DNA from: Haplomitrium mnioides
Lineage: Eukaryota > Marchantiophyta > Haplomitriopsida > Calobryales
NCBI GenBank assembly: GCA_049999725.1
Contig: JBNGIS010017054.1
Span: forward strand, 1 to 62,770
Reading direction: 5' to 3'
DNA: 62,770 nucleotides
This document shows, in pieces, positions 34,128 to 44,325 of this stretch. A program made the translations under genes and the position numbers. Each line of letters starts with the position of its first letter. Position 1 is the first letter of the stretch. The notes under the pieces were generated by a model. It was not told the origin of the DNA and did no database searches. It saw only the letters and a list, made by a program, of their open reading frames with translations.

Positions 34128-35370
34128 CTAATCTGTTCTTTTAGTGTTGCGGCCTTCTTCCATAACAGAGAGGGCCCAACTCCACATCTCACTGGGTTCT
34201 ACATGTCTGGTGAATTCATGCTCCACCTCAATTCCATAGGTGGCAGCCTCTACTTGCATATTAGCAAGTTTTTGTAGATACTCTTCAACAACTTCTTTCA
34301 TTCCTCTTTTTCCGAAATTAGTTTTAAGGATCTCACTTGTATCTTTGAGAGCAATCTTGCCCTCCTTCCAATAGATTACTCCGAAATGAATAGAATGAGC
34401 AAAATCTCCACATTCTTTCCTTGAATGTTCGGTGCTATCACACCAGATGCACCGCTGAACATATTCGGGTTTTTGAGTAGGCTTAACGCTGCTTGCCTCT
34501 TTCTTCACTTCCAATTTTGCTAATTTTATCTGTAGATCTTTCATTCCTTTCACTAACTCCTCCACTGCATCTCTTTGTGGAGTCAGAGTAGGAAGATGAG
34601 TAGCAGGCAATGTAGTAGTGGTAGTAGGAAGTGCAGATACCACCGGATGTTTGCGAGGTACTGTTATAGGTGGTGGTCTTACATCATGCCTCACCACCAC
34701 CTTCCCTCTTCTAGATTCTCTCTTTGTTAGCACACTTACAACTTCAGACACTTCCTTCAAGTCGGAAGTTAGACCATTATATTTGGTCTTATTTTCTAAG
34801 AGTAACTCTAACTCTCTTTGAAAATCATCATTTGGTGCCTGTAAAAACAGCTCCACCTTGTCCTTCTCTAAGGTCAATTTTCCATAGGAGACAATTGTGA
34901 AAACTGCCTCTCAAATTCCTGAAAAAGCTTAGTTGCAACCAACCATTTGTTGGTTCAATTTACCCATTCAATGAATGACTTTTTGGTCACTCTATCTGCA
35001 TCTTACAATGAATATTCTTCTTTAATTTGGAGAGAAAAACTCTCCTAATCACCTCCATAGCCTCGAAAAAGCTCACTCACCCGGCCTCTCAATTCTGACA
35101 CTACGGCCAACTCAAAGGTTTGAATCATCTCTCTCTCTCTGGAACTTTGTTGAGTTCCATCTCTCTGGAATAGTATTTCAAATACTTGGAGATATTTCTC
35201 TCATCAAATTGATCCAACAATCCTACTACAGATTGCAAAGCTCTGGTAACCATGGGTTCTTATCGGTCGGAGGCTTGTTGTTGTTGCATAAACATAGCAA
35301 ATGCTTGGAACATTTGCGCAGTAGAAGGATCCAATTGAAATATGGGAGTTCCTGATCCAGAAGAACCCAT
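34128..35370 (-). pseudogene. element 3 gag pseudogene, one zinc knuckle
   Basis: Capsid/nucleocapsid. The ATG at 35,370 (reading MGSSGSGTPIFQL) lies 70 bases inside the 5' LTR, the normal place. A helix-rich region follows with QSVVGLLDQFDERNISKYLK and FIEWVN-stop-TNKW. A clean 249-codon frame from 34,877 ends at 34,128. The zinc knuckle RCIWCDSTEHSRKECGDF at about 34,410-34,455 is a complete CX2CX4HX4C. Stops fall in the first third only. Confidence 0.85.
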
Positions 35371-35424
35371 AGTTCTAATAGAGTCTTCTAAACTAGCACA
35401 CTCACTCTCTACCCCAAAGTTTCA

Positions 35425-35438
35425 GGTCGGGTTCACCA
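35425..35438 (-). other. element 3 primer-binding site
   Basis: TGGTGAACCCGACC on the - strand lies 2 bases inside the 5' LTR. The leading TGG pairs with a tRNA CCA end. The tRNA was not identified. It differs from the TGGCGC type used by elements 1 and 2. Confidence 0.65.
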
Positions 35439-35440
35439 AC

Positions 35441-37187
35441 TGTTGCGTAGCAGTTTTCTTATTATGGGAATACACGGGGTATATGGCTGTAGAGAGTGTT
35501 ATGCAAATAGCACAAGCTCTATGGTTTAGTAGTTGGGAATGAACAACTTTGACAGAGATTTAGGTTCTCATGCCTTTCTTGGATTCAATAAATATTCGAT
35601 CACAAACCCGAAAAAAAAAATAGTTTTCTCCAACTATTTGTTCGAGTATTGTCAAGGAGAATGCATGGGTTGCTTGTTGCTAGGGTCTGAAACTCTCAGG
35701 CTGAAAACCAAGGTGCAAGATAAATCTGTATGAAAATTTTCAGCTCAAATCCTTGAGCGAATTGGCCATTTCTCTCAAAGATTCAATGTTGTTTGAGAAA
35801 AACCGAACAAAATAACACCCCTAAACTTCCTAGGTAGTAACTTCTTAACTTCAAAGAGAATAGCCTTGAAACTTCACACACTATTGTACCATGTAACCAT
35901 CTTCAGGTTCCCAAATTCTCAATTGATACTCTGCTCTTGACAAATAGCAAGAATTCACAACTCAAAGTATAATAAGGAGTGAATTCGAAACAACCTTTCA
36001 ATCACTCAAACTTCAACTCGCTGTTACAGAACAAATCCAACTCCAATTGAATCGTTACTTGTCTTAAAATTGTAGCCCTTGTTATCAGCTTTCCAATGGT
36101 ACTCTGTTTGTCTCCAGATTCTTTGTGTACTTGATTCTATTGCTTGAAAGATGATCTGCCCTTCAATTTCACCCCTTCACCTTCAAACACTCATAAGCAT
36201 TTTGTTAAAGCTCCAAACGACTTGAAATTTGTTGCAAAGGGATGCCACTCTTCTTGAGCTTTTGATTCTTGCCTTGCACGAACTCCTTTTTTTTTCTGGA
36301 AACTCCTTGAACCTTTAGAAAAACAAACTGCCTCCTTTCCTTCTTTTAGGTTTTTACTAACTTCAAGTTAAATCATTTTTTGTTTTGGTATAAGAACCAT
36401 AGAACATAAGCTATTTGTGTTGACAGAAAACAAAGATGAAAGAAACAAAAGGTAAACTTGAGTCCTCTTCAATCAGATGATCATTTGGCGACGCTTCACA
36501 AGGTACAGCTCCGACTATTCAACATTTACCGAAAAACTGAAACACTCTTCGACGACGATTTGAGAAACACCTCTCCACATCATGTCAAAATGTAGATGGT
36601 AAGGTCCCATTGTTCTGCATAGGTGATGATTGGCAGCAACACAGGAATTGGTGAATTCATCACTGAAGTTAGAAAATTATCACTGAAGTGATATACTATC
36701 CACTATCAAAAGTGGTCTCAAGGAATTATTCGGAGCCCAATGAAGAATGGATTTAGAAGAGGAAAATTAGGAGCAACAAAAAATCCTTTGTCCATTTCCA
36801 AGATTGTCACCTATAAGATCCTTCAACTCTACCATAGAACTTCCGTGCCTTGAGCGCTCACTCCCCTCTTCGATATCTGTCCCTCTTTGGTTGTTCCCTC
36901 CTTGATCCCCTCTTCCCCGCTACTTTCTCTATTATCTTCAAAATATCTAAAAGCATAATCCAAAAGAATCCATGAACAACCAAAAGGATGGTCTTATCCT
37001 TACCTAGAGGATCTCAAGAATCTTCCACGTAGTACTAGGAGACTCTACTTTTGCATTTCTAGAAGCTTCTTGAGAGATGCCTTGTCGCTTCTTCTTGACT
37101 TTTCTCTAAAATCATTCATAGTAAGAGTGATTTGTTTTTCTTTTCTTCTTGTTACCTTTCACACGCTTGCCGAACCACAACACGACA
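35441..37187 (-). repeat. element 3 5' LTR (right on the + strand)
   Basis: Partner of 27,797-29,542. On the + strand it begins TGTTGCGTAGCAG and ends CAACACGACA. Open frames at 35,342-35,733 and the beginning of one at 37,070 lie in the LTR and are not genes. Confidence 0.95.
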
Positions 37188-37191
37188 GCGC
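37187..37191. repeat. target duplication of element 3, right (AGCGC)
   Basis: Same five bases as 27,792-27,796. Removing the element together with one copy restores a continuous gag reading through this point. Confidence 0.75.
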
Positions 37192-37767
37192 CAAGATGGA
37201 GGCGATGAATATCCTCATGGCAAGAATCAAACTGGAAGGCAGACCCCTACCCTACAGGCGAGTCGAAGTGTGGTGCGTAAGATGTAACAAACATGGCCAC
37301 TCCCCTCAGGAATACCCGACAAAAAACAATGCGGTACACTATGTGAGGGAGGAAGCACCAGAGTATGTGATGGAAGAGGCCTTTGAGACGGTATATCAGA
37401 TTGGTAAGGGGTCTCGCACCATGCTGAGTAGGCCTGCAGGGGGAGTGGAGGGCCAAGAAATCAGTGGGCTGCCAATCGGCCCCCCCAAACAACAATCATG
37501 GTATGCTGGAATTGTGGCCAGCCCGGCCATATTTCCTCTAATTGTCCGGAGCTACGGAAGATCGGTTATGGCCAACCGCCTGCCTTATGCTTCCAATGCA
37601 AGAAGGAGGGGCAAGTGGCGGTCAATTGCCCACCTAACAAAATGCCCGATTCATTCCCTGGCCCAGGCGCAAATCCCCCTGCAATTGTCAATCTCATAGC
37701 CTTGGAGAAGGAGGAGAAAGCGGAATTGCTCGGATGGGAGACACCCACTCGTAAAGATTGCTTTTGA
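37192..37767 (+). pseudogene. element 2 gag, C-terminal part with three zinc knuckles
   Basis: Nucleocapsid part. Three CX2CX4HX4C-type knuckles follow each other. The first, at 37,274-37,315, reads CVRCNKHGHSPQEY (last Cys now Tyr). The second, at 37,504-37,545, reads CWNCGQPGHISSNC (complete). The third, at 37,588-37,629, reads CFQCKKEGQVAVNC (His now Gln). The first lies in one frame and the others in a second, so a frameshift falls near 37,490. A stop at 37,765 separates gag from the protease frame. Confidence 0.9.
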
Positions 37768-38577
37768 GTGGTGACTCGGGCCGAGGTGAAGGCCAAGAGG
37801 AAGAGTCATAGGAAAGGTGAGCTAAAAGCCAAGAAGGGGGTGACCCAAGCAACCTCGTCACGGAGTGACTCAGATTATCAGAGGGATAATCCAAAGTGGT
37901 TCTATCCTAAGCAACAGGATCACATGAAGAAGCAATTGGAGGCTCTAGAAGCATTCGAGGAGGAGCAGGTAGCGGTGGAGACCCTGAAGGAGATCCGCAA
38001 GCAACAAGGAGAGATCAAGGAAGCAATGGTAAAGATCACAACCTCAGAAGGTGGAGCAAAACCTGTTCCATACAACATTCAAGCAGATGTGAGGGACTGC
38101 CCTGTTACGACCATAGTTGGTCAATTGATCAAGGACAGCCCGCTGTATAGAAGGCAGGTTCGAGAATTGTTGATGGGAGCCAAGAGGAGGAGAAGGCTAC
38201 CCCGAGTGGCAGCTCCAACCAATCTGCAATTGGTGTGTGAGAACAAGGGGGCCTTGAGATCAACATCCAGATTGTCGTTGGTGCTTATAGATGGAGGGGC
38301 AAGAGTAAACACAATGGTGGAGGAGATTGCCCATAAGCTTGGATTTACAGAATTCCAACCCATAGCTAAAATCATGAGGCTAGCAGATGGTTCCAAGGTA
38401 AAACCATTAGGCTCCCTCCTCCAAGTGCCCACCTTCATCGGAGGGAAGGAATTTAAGTTGAGTTACTTGGTCATGCGGCCAGCTAGAGCATCTCCATATC
38501 CTGTACTAATTGGGAGACCTTGGCTGTATGGAGCTCGAGTCCTGCATAACTGGGGGGAACTCCACATTGGTGTTTAG
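37768..38577 (+). pseudogene. element 2 protease region
   Basis: The best open frame of element 2 (269 codons). The first third is Lys/Glu-rich, with likely coiled coil (KKQLEALEAFEEEQVAVETL). The middle has NIQADVRDCPVTTIVGQLI. The protease core begins LSLVLIDGGARVNTM, with the catalytic Asp codon at 38,290-38,292 in the form D-G-G. IMRLADGSKVKPLGSL, a flap-side block, and YPVLIGRPWLYGARVLHNWG at the end are as in Ty3/gypsy proteases. It may be the last intact domain of the element. Confidence 0.85.
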
Positions 38578-39120
38578 CCCTGAGAAGACAGTAGTACACT
38601 ACGGACCTGTTCCTCACTAGGGGAAAACCCAAGCAGAGGAGGAATATGACAGTGAGTGGTTTGAGGAGGAGGAAGAGTTGGAATACCACTATTGGGTTTA
38701 GATGGTGAGCGAGGCAATAGAGGAGGATTTGTTGGAAGAAGGTGTGGTGTCTGTTAATCAACTTGAGATAGAAGAGTACACAGAAACAGAGCACCATCGG
38801 AGGGAAGCCACGGAAGATTGGGCAGAGGATGAGGACTTTAAGGCCAGAACACAAGAGGGGTCCGAAGTGTCTCATCGGATGCAGGGAGTGGATACAGAAA
38901 AGTCTGAAGATTCTCCCTGAGTGGAACGGGGGTTGCGATTGGCGACCCTGATGCAGGAGGAAGGGGCACAATGGAGAAATGAGATGGGGGTGATGAGGGA
39001 ACCCAAACACAAGCAAGTGGTGGTCCAAGAGGGACAAGCATTCTACATCGGATCTGAATTTCCATAGCATCGTAGCAAGCCATCACCCAGCTCCTAAGTA
39101 ACTTCAGAAATGCCTTTGCT
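38578..39120 (+). pseudogene. element 2 acidic protease-RT linker
   Basis: A Glu/Asp-rich stretch (for example EEYDSEWFEEEEELEYHYW) with stops at 38,700 and 38,918. Element 1 has an equivalent acidic segment at 54,310-54,480, so it belongs to the family plan. No catalytic motif. Confidence 0.6.
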
Positions 39121-40090
39121 TGGAGTCACGTAGATTTGAAGAGAGTCTCGAGGGAATTGGGAGAACACCGGATTGACTTAGAGCCCACAACAATCCTGAT
39201 AAGACAGCGACAATACAGGATGAACCTCCGCTTCTCCCTATTGGTGATAGAGGAAATTGACAAGTTGTTGGAGGCAGACTTCATCTACTCGATCCTCAAC
39301 TGTGAATGGGTGTCCTCGCTAGTGGTAGTACCCAAGAAAGTGGGGCAAGAGGGTGAAAGGAAAATTCGAGTATGCCAGGATTTTTGAAAGCTCAATGAGG
39401 CCACGAAAAAGGATCACTACTTACTGCCCTTTACGGATGGGGTCTTGGATTTGGTGGCATGCCAAGAGGTTTACATCTTCTTGGACGCGTACTCCGGGTA
39501 TAACCAGATTTAGATCAGAGAGAAGGATCAGCTCAAAATGGCATTCACCATGGAATGCAGGGTGTTTGCCTTCCGAAGAATGCCATTCGGATTATGCAAT
39601 GCACTAGGAACTTTCCAAAGGATGATGATGAACATCTTCCATGATTATCTTAGGAAATTCTTGGAGATCTTCATCGACAATTTCATGGTGTATGGGAAGC
39701 TGGAGGATCACGAGCGGGTTGTGAGGCTCACCCTCCAATGATGTAGAGAAACGGGGCTGAGATTTCACCCAGGTAAATGTTTCTTCGAGGTGAAGGAGGG
39801 GATACCCTTCGAACACCAGATTTCCAATCAGGGCATCGAAGTAGACCAAGAGAAGATTGCCATCTGAATGAATGTCTCATTCCCAACCAACTTGAAAGGA
39901 GGTGCAAGGATTCTTGGGGTGCGTGGAATACTACAGAAGGTTTATCGACCAATTCGCCTCGGTGGCTCTACCCCTCACCCATATGACAAAAGGAGGCAGA
40001 TGCTTTGAAGCCACCCTTGAGAGGATGGCGAGCTTCATGGAATTGAAGAGGCCATTAGCGAGTGCCCCTATTCTAGTGCCTCCCAGTTAG
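39121..40090 (+). pseudogene. element 2 reverse transcriptase pseudogene
   Basis: Reverse transcriptase. Motifs are RQRQYRMNLRFSLLVIEEID, EWVSSLVVVPKK and RKIRVCQDF-stop-KLNEATKKD. Next are IFLDAYSGYNQI (first Asp), RMPFGLCNALGTFQRMM and the catalytic block FIDNFMVYG near 39,670. The second Asp of the pair is Asn (39,679-39,681), so the enzyme could not work even without the stops. The thumb region continues to VQGFLGCVEYYRRFIDQFA after a frameshift near 39,900. Stops replace Arg (CGA to TGA, 39,386) and Gln (CAG to TAG, 39,512). Confidence 0.92.
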
Positions 40091-40460
40091 GAGAGAGATT
40101 TTCACATGATGATTGATGTGTCCCGCTTCTATATTGGAGCAATGTTGAGCTAGATGGATGAGAGGGGCATGGATCATCCAATTTATTTTACCAACAGGCT
40201 ATTGGCCCTCGCAGAGAAGAATTACTCTGCTACGGATCAAGAAGCCTTGGGAATTATTTATGCCTTCAAGAAATTCAGGCATCACTTGTTGCATTACAAG
40301 GTGATCTTCCACGCCGATTACAATGCACTCAAGTACATGGTGAACAAATCGAATGTGACCAGTCGGATTGCAAGGTGGGTGCTACTCCTGCACGAGTTCG
40401 ACTTTGAAGTGAGGATCAAGCTAGGGAGGAAGCATAGCAATGCCGACTTCTTCTCCTGAA
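40091..40460 (+). pseudogene. element 2 RNase H pseudogene
   Basis: Core motifs in order: MMIDVSRFYIGAMLS with the catalytic Asp, ENYSATDQEALGIIYAFKKF with the Glu, FHADYNALKYMVNKSNVTSR, and the closing RKHSNADFFS. In-frame stops occur at 40,090, 40,152 and 40,459; the last two sit where Gln and Arg are expected. It follows RT without a gap. Confidence 0.9.
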
Positions 40461-41317
40461 TTGCTGGGCCAATCAATCAAGAGGAGGTGAGCGATGCATT
40501 TCTAGATAAGGACCTGTTCCAAGTGAAAACTGGAAGAGCCACGGACTATGCTGCAATAAGAGAATTTCTCAGTTCATCTCAAATCTTGAAAGGCAGCAGC
40601 AGAGAGGAAACTACTGTGTTCATCAAGAAGATGAAGCCATACCTATTGATCAAGGGAGTGTTACATAAGAGAAGGTACGATGGGATAATCAAGCGATGTC
40701 TGGAGTGGGATCAATCCACGGTAGTAATGTAGGTCTTGCATGGAGAGGAGGTGGGGGGGCCATTTTGCAACAGACGCCACCATTATGAAGATTTTGGATC
40801 CAGGGTACTGGTGGCCCACTTTGCACAAAGATGTGCACTTCAAGGTGAAGAGGTGCGAAGCATGCTAGAGGACGGGGAGGCCAACAGCTAATCAACATCA
40901 TCCCTTAGTCCCGATTATTTCCTTGATGCCTTTTGAAAAGTGGGAAATTGATTTTATCGGCCCAATTGCACCCTCCACCCGCAGGGGCAACAAATACATC
41001 TTGTTGGCTACGGATTATGCAACGAAGTGGGTGGAAGCCAGAGCCACTTGGAAGGATGATGCCAAGGTGGTGGCTACTTCCTATATGAATAGATGTTCTA
41101 CAAATTTGAACCCCCGTTGGAGCTAGTGAGTGATCAAGGTACCCACTTCATCAATCAAGTATTCCAAGACCTGACTACAGGATACTTGGTCAAGCAACGC
41201 CGCACCACAATCTATCATCCCAAGGCTAATGGGCTTACCGAAAGGGTAAACGAGATCATGGGAAAGATCCTCAACAAGACGGTGGCAGCCAACTTCGCGA
41301 GGTTGTTTCACACTTGA
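40461..41317 (+). pseudogene. element 2 integrase pseudogene, C-terminus missing
   Basis: The N-terminal region from 40,487 (YLLIKGVLHKRRYDGIIKRC) leads into a badly shifted zinc region at 40,735-40,880. The core has all three acidic residues: [14 protein letters not shown] (near 40,930), [14 protein letters not shown] (near 41,112) and KANGLTERVNEIM (near 41,228), although frames change between them. The protein stops at 41,317 after NKTVAANFARLFHT, and the purine tract follows at once. By comparison with element 1, roughly the last 150-200 residues, including the GP-Y/F-type domain, are deleted. Confidence 0.9.
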
Positions 41318-41328
41318 AAGGGGAGTTA
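41316..41328 (+). other. element 2 polypurine tract
   Basis: GAAAGGGGAGTTA directly before the TGCCA start of the 3' LTR. Its closeness to the truncated integrase shows that the deletion ended just before the tract. Confidence 0.75.
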
Positions 41329-44320
41329 TGCCAGCCAGTGACATGGGGCACTAAGGAAGAATTCATGAGATTGGAGGTGGCCTTGGCACAATTTCCCTCT
41401 TGTAAGTATTAAAGTACCTTGGAAGCAGCGGATCGACTCCAATCAATGAGTACGAACGGATCGTCGGGATTCAATGAGTGGAACGAGATTGTTTTGGAAG
41501 GAGAGAAGGGAGTTGTGGTAGCTAACGAGTGAGAGGCACCACTAAATTTAAGCGGAAGCAGAAGAGAACCTGTAAGTATCATCAGATGTAGGAATTGAGG
41601 CCCTAGCAGGAGGAAGAGAGGGCGACCTTGGAAGTGAGGAAGGAGTGGGGGCCAGAGGAAGAGGATCAAACTACAGGGCGGAGATACAAGAGCGCTCTAG
41701 AGTGATGGGAGCCGCAGACAAGGAAAGGCCGCAGAGCAAACTCCCAGATGCGCGCACCAGAAGCAGAAATTGGGAAGAGAAAGGAGGGGGCCATGGCCTT
41801 TGTAAGCAGCGACTGCGCCGAGGATCAGGGGACGCTCCAATCCCTCAAGCTTTAACGAGCTCTACAAAAGTTTGCGACCTCTTCCTTTGGTGTCCACGAG
41901 TCTTTGCAGAAATGTGGCGTCTTGAGAGGGCTCTAGAGGATTCAGTAGAGACATGGCGGGCCTAAGGTGTCCGTGAGGCTTTGTAGAGACGTGGTGGGCC
42001 TAGGGTTTTCAAGGGCTCAGCGGAGACGTGGCGGGCGCAGGAGGTTCGCGGGACTTTGTAGAAACATAACATGCTCAAGGTGTCCGCGGTCTTCTTTCGA
42101 ACCAGGTTAGCGCGACGGTTGAGCTTCCTTGTTGAAAATGGCGTATGACGGCGCTCCTTCGGAAACGTGGCGTCCTCATAGGTGTTTGGGAGATTCAACA
42201 GACACGTGGCACTTTGGAGGAGCCCGTTGGATTCTTCGGAACCTAGTGAGCGTGGCGGTCCACCTTCCCTATTGAAAATGGTGTCAGACAACATTGCCTC
42301 GGATTATGTGATGCTTCGGTAGAGCCTGTTGGATCCTTCAGGTCAAAGAGAAGTCAACCACGGACGGGGGTCAGCGAGGTGGTCCACCTTCTCTATTGAA
42401 AACGATGTCGGACAGTGGCCACAGAAGAAAGTCAGCCTTGGCACTTTGGAGGAGTTCGAGGGATCCTTCGGACTTCCTTGTCCATTGGATTTTTTGGATT
42501 GAGATCCCTGGTCAACTACAGAACAAGGTCAATGCGACGGTCCAACTTCCAAGTTGAATGTGGCGTCAAACGGTGGCAATGTAGGAAAAGTCAACAATGA
42601 ACTCTATTCCGTAGGGTTCTTCGGACTTGGTTCCGCAAGAATCTTTGGAATCTCAGTCTGCAAGATTTTTTGGACTCAACCCGGTGTGACCGTTGTACTT
42701 ATAAGCATTCTGCAAATAGATGGGACAGGTGTCGCAATATCTGGGTCCGAGCCTAACAAGAATAACTACCTTTCCAAACGGGATGGATTTGGAGGGGCGG
42801 AAGCTTGAGGGGTATACATTGACCGGCTTCCAATTCGATCGAGTTGGTGTGCAAGCAAGCTAGAGACGCCCAAACGATCTCGGGACAAGGAAGACGCAAC
42901 GAGGTAAGGCAGAAGTGGATTCCAATGAGAATTTACGTGAGGCGAGTGTACTTGCGCAGGGGGCTAGCAAGGGTGGAGGTGGACTGGAGAGGTGCCAAGA
43001 ATCGCTGAGTGAGGAGCTCTAGAGGCTTGAGCAATCCAAGTGAACTCATCCTTGCGGGTGGACCTATGGTGGAGGTGGATCAATACGGGAGATTTGAAGG
43101 GGATTTGTTCTGTTGAGAATTTGAGAGAGGCTGCCTAGTGGGATTTTGGGGTTGTCTCTGCATCCTCTATGCTAAAGCATCAACTTAGAGTGCTCAGAGT
43201 GTGCTCTAGTGTTATCTTTCAAGTGAAGTTGAGAAGAGGGTAGCTGCGTTAGTGCTTGCGCACTACGGAGAAGACTTGTTCAAGGCTCAGAGGTGGAGTG
43301 AGCTGCCAACAGTCGGGAGGACTGTCTTCCTAAGGTGGGAGTGAAAGAAATCCTCTTCCAAGCATGAGGAAGTAAATCCAAGGCTTCTCACGAGGGAAGT
43401 TGAAAAAATATTTGGAAGAAGGGTGTATGTATAGGAGGAAAGGAAGATGGATGTCGTAAATTGAGGAGGAAAGAAGGAGTCTACTAGGGAGATTAGTCCC
43501 AGTAGTCCTGCAATGCCTCTGATTTTGGTGAAGTGCAATGAGGGTGTATGTTTGGAATTGGGTATGAATGTGTTAGAGAGATTTGAATTTTGTTCTATTA
43601 TATGAGAAGCAATTAGCACTAGGATCACACAGGTTCCATTTGTTTAGACCCTAGGACAACCATGTGAAGGGGGAGTCAAGTCCCTTGACATAGTCATGTG
43701 ACTCTGGGGTCATTGCATTTTGTCCTTGAACTCTATTTTATTGTGTAAGAACCATTCAAGACTAGAAGTAGGTAGGAATTCTATTTGTTCAGACTTTGGG
43801 ACAACCTTGTGAAGGGGGATTCAAGTCCCTTGACATAGTCCTATGACTCTCAAGTCATTGGATTCTTTTCTTGAACTCTATTTTATTGTGTAAGAACCAT
43901 TCAAGACTAGAAGTAGGCAACAATTCTATTTGTTCAGACCTTGGGACAACTCTCAGAGGGGGAGTCAAGTCCCTTGCCATTGTTCTGTGACACAGGGGTT
44001 ATTGCATTCTACTTCTGAAGTGTATGCAAGGTGGCTAGGTCTAGATTTGAGACCTCTGAATTACATTGAAGATTACCACACATATACTTGGGTTTGTGTG
44101 TATGTATATTCTGGCATCGTGGGTGAATGAGCAAATTGGCTGCTGATGTAAATGTTGAGGTGAGGAAAGGGCTTGAAAGCTTAAGAGAGATCCCTTAAAG
44201 CCTCAAAGTGATGATTGGATAGGAACCATCTCACAAAAGAACCTTAATCCCCTGTTTTTGTCCTCCTCTGTCTTCCAAGTGGCACCTGTGAAGGTTAAAG
44301 TCTCAAGGAGGGGAGTGACA
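41329..44320 (+). repeat. element 2 3' LTR
   Basis: Aligns with 23,708-26,761 and starts TGCCAGCCAGTG. It ends GTGACA, followed by the CAATG duplication. It contains the same two internal repeat blocks (about 42,115-42,560 with four restarts, and 43,636-44,030). Open frames within (41,409-42,808 and others) are by-products. Confidence 0.95.
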
Positions 44321-44325
44321 CAATG
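44321..44325. repeat. target duplication of element 2, right (CAATG)
   Basis: Partner of GAATA at 23,703-23,707; the empty site in the other LTR reads GAATG. Confidence 0.8.

Larger units (their letters stand above)
27797..37187 (-). mobile_element. element 3: Ty3/gypsy retrotransposon on the - strand, inside the gag of element 2
   Basis: LTRs of 1,746 bp (27,797-29,542) and 1,747 bp (35,441-37,187) flank 5.9 kb read on the - strand: primer-binding site, gag with one zinc knuckle, protease, RT, RNase H, integrase, purine tract. In element orientation the LTR is TGTCG...CAACA. The LTRs are nearly equal in length and agree over long tracts, as expected of the youngest member of the nest. RT and integrase motifs differ from those of elements 1 and 2 and recall the Tcn1-like group. 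Stops and several catalytic changes make it inactive. Confidence 0.95.
23708..44320 (+). mobile_element. element 2: Ty3/gypsy retrotransposon inside the 5' LTR of element 1
   Basis: Bounded by LTRs of 3,054 bp (23,708-26,761) and 2,992 bp (41,329-44,320), starting TGTCA/TGCCA and ending TGACA. The internal order is primer-binding site, gag, protease, RT, RNase H and a truncated integrase, all +. Element 3 splits its gag. The empty site can be read in the other LTR of element 1. Stops and frameshifts occur in every domain; dead. Confidence 0.95.
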
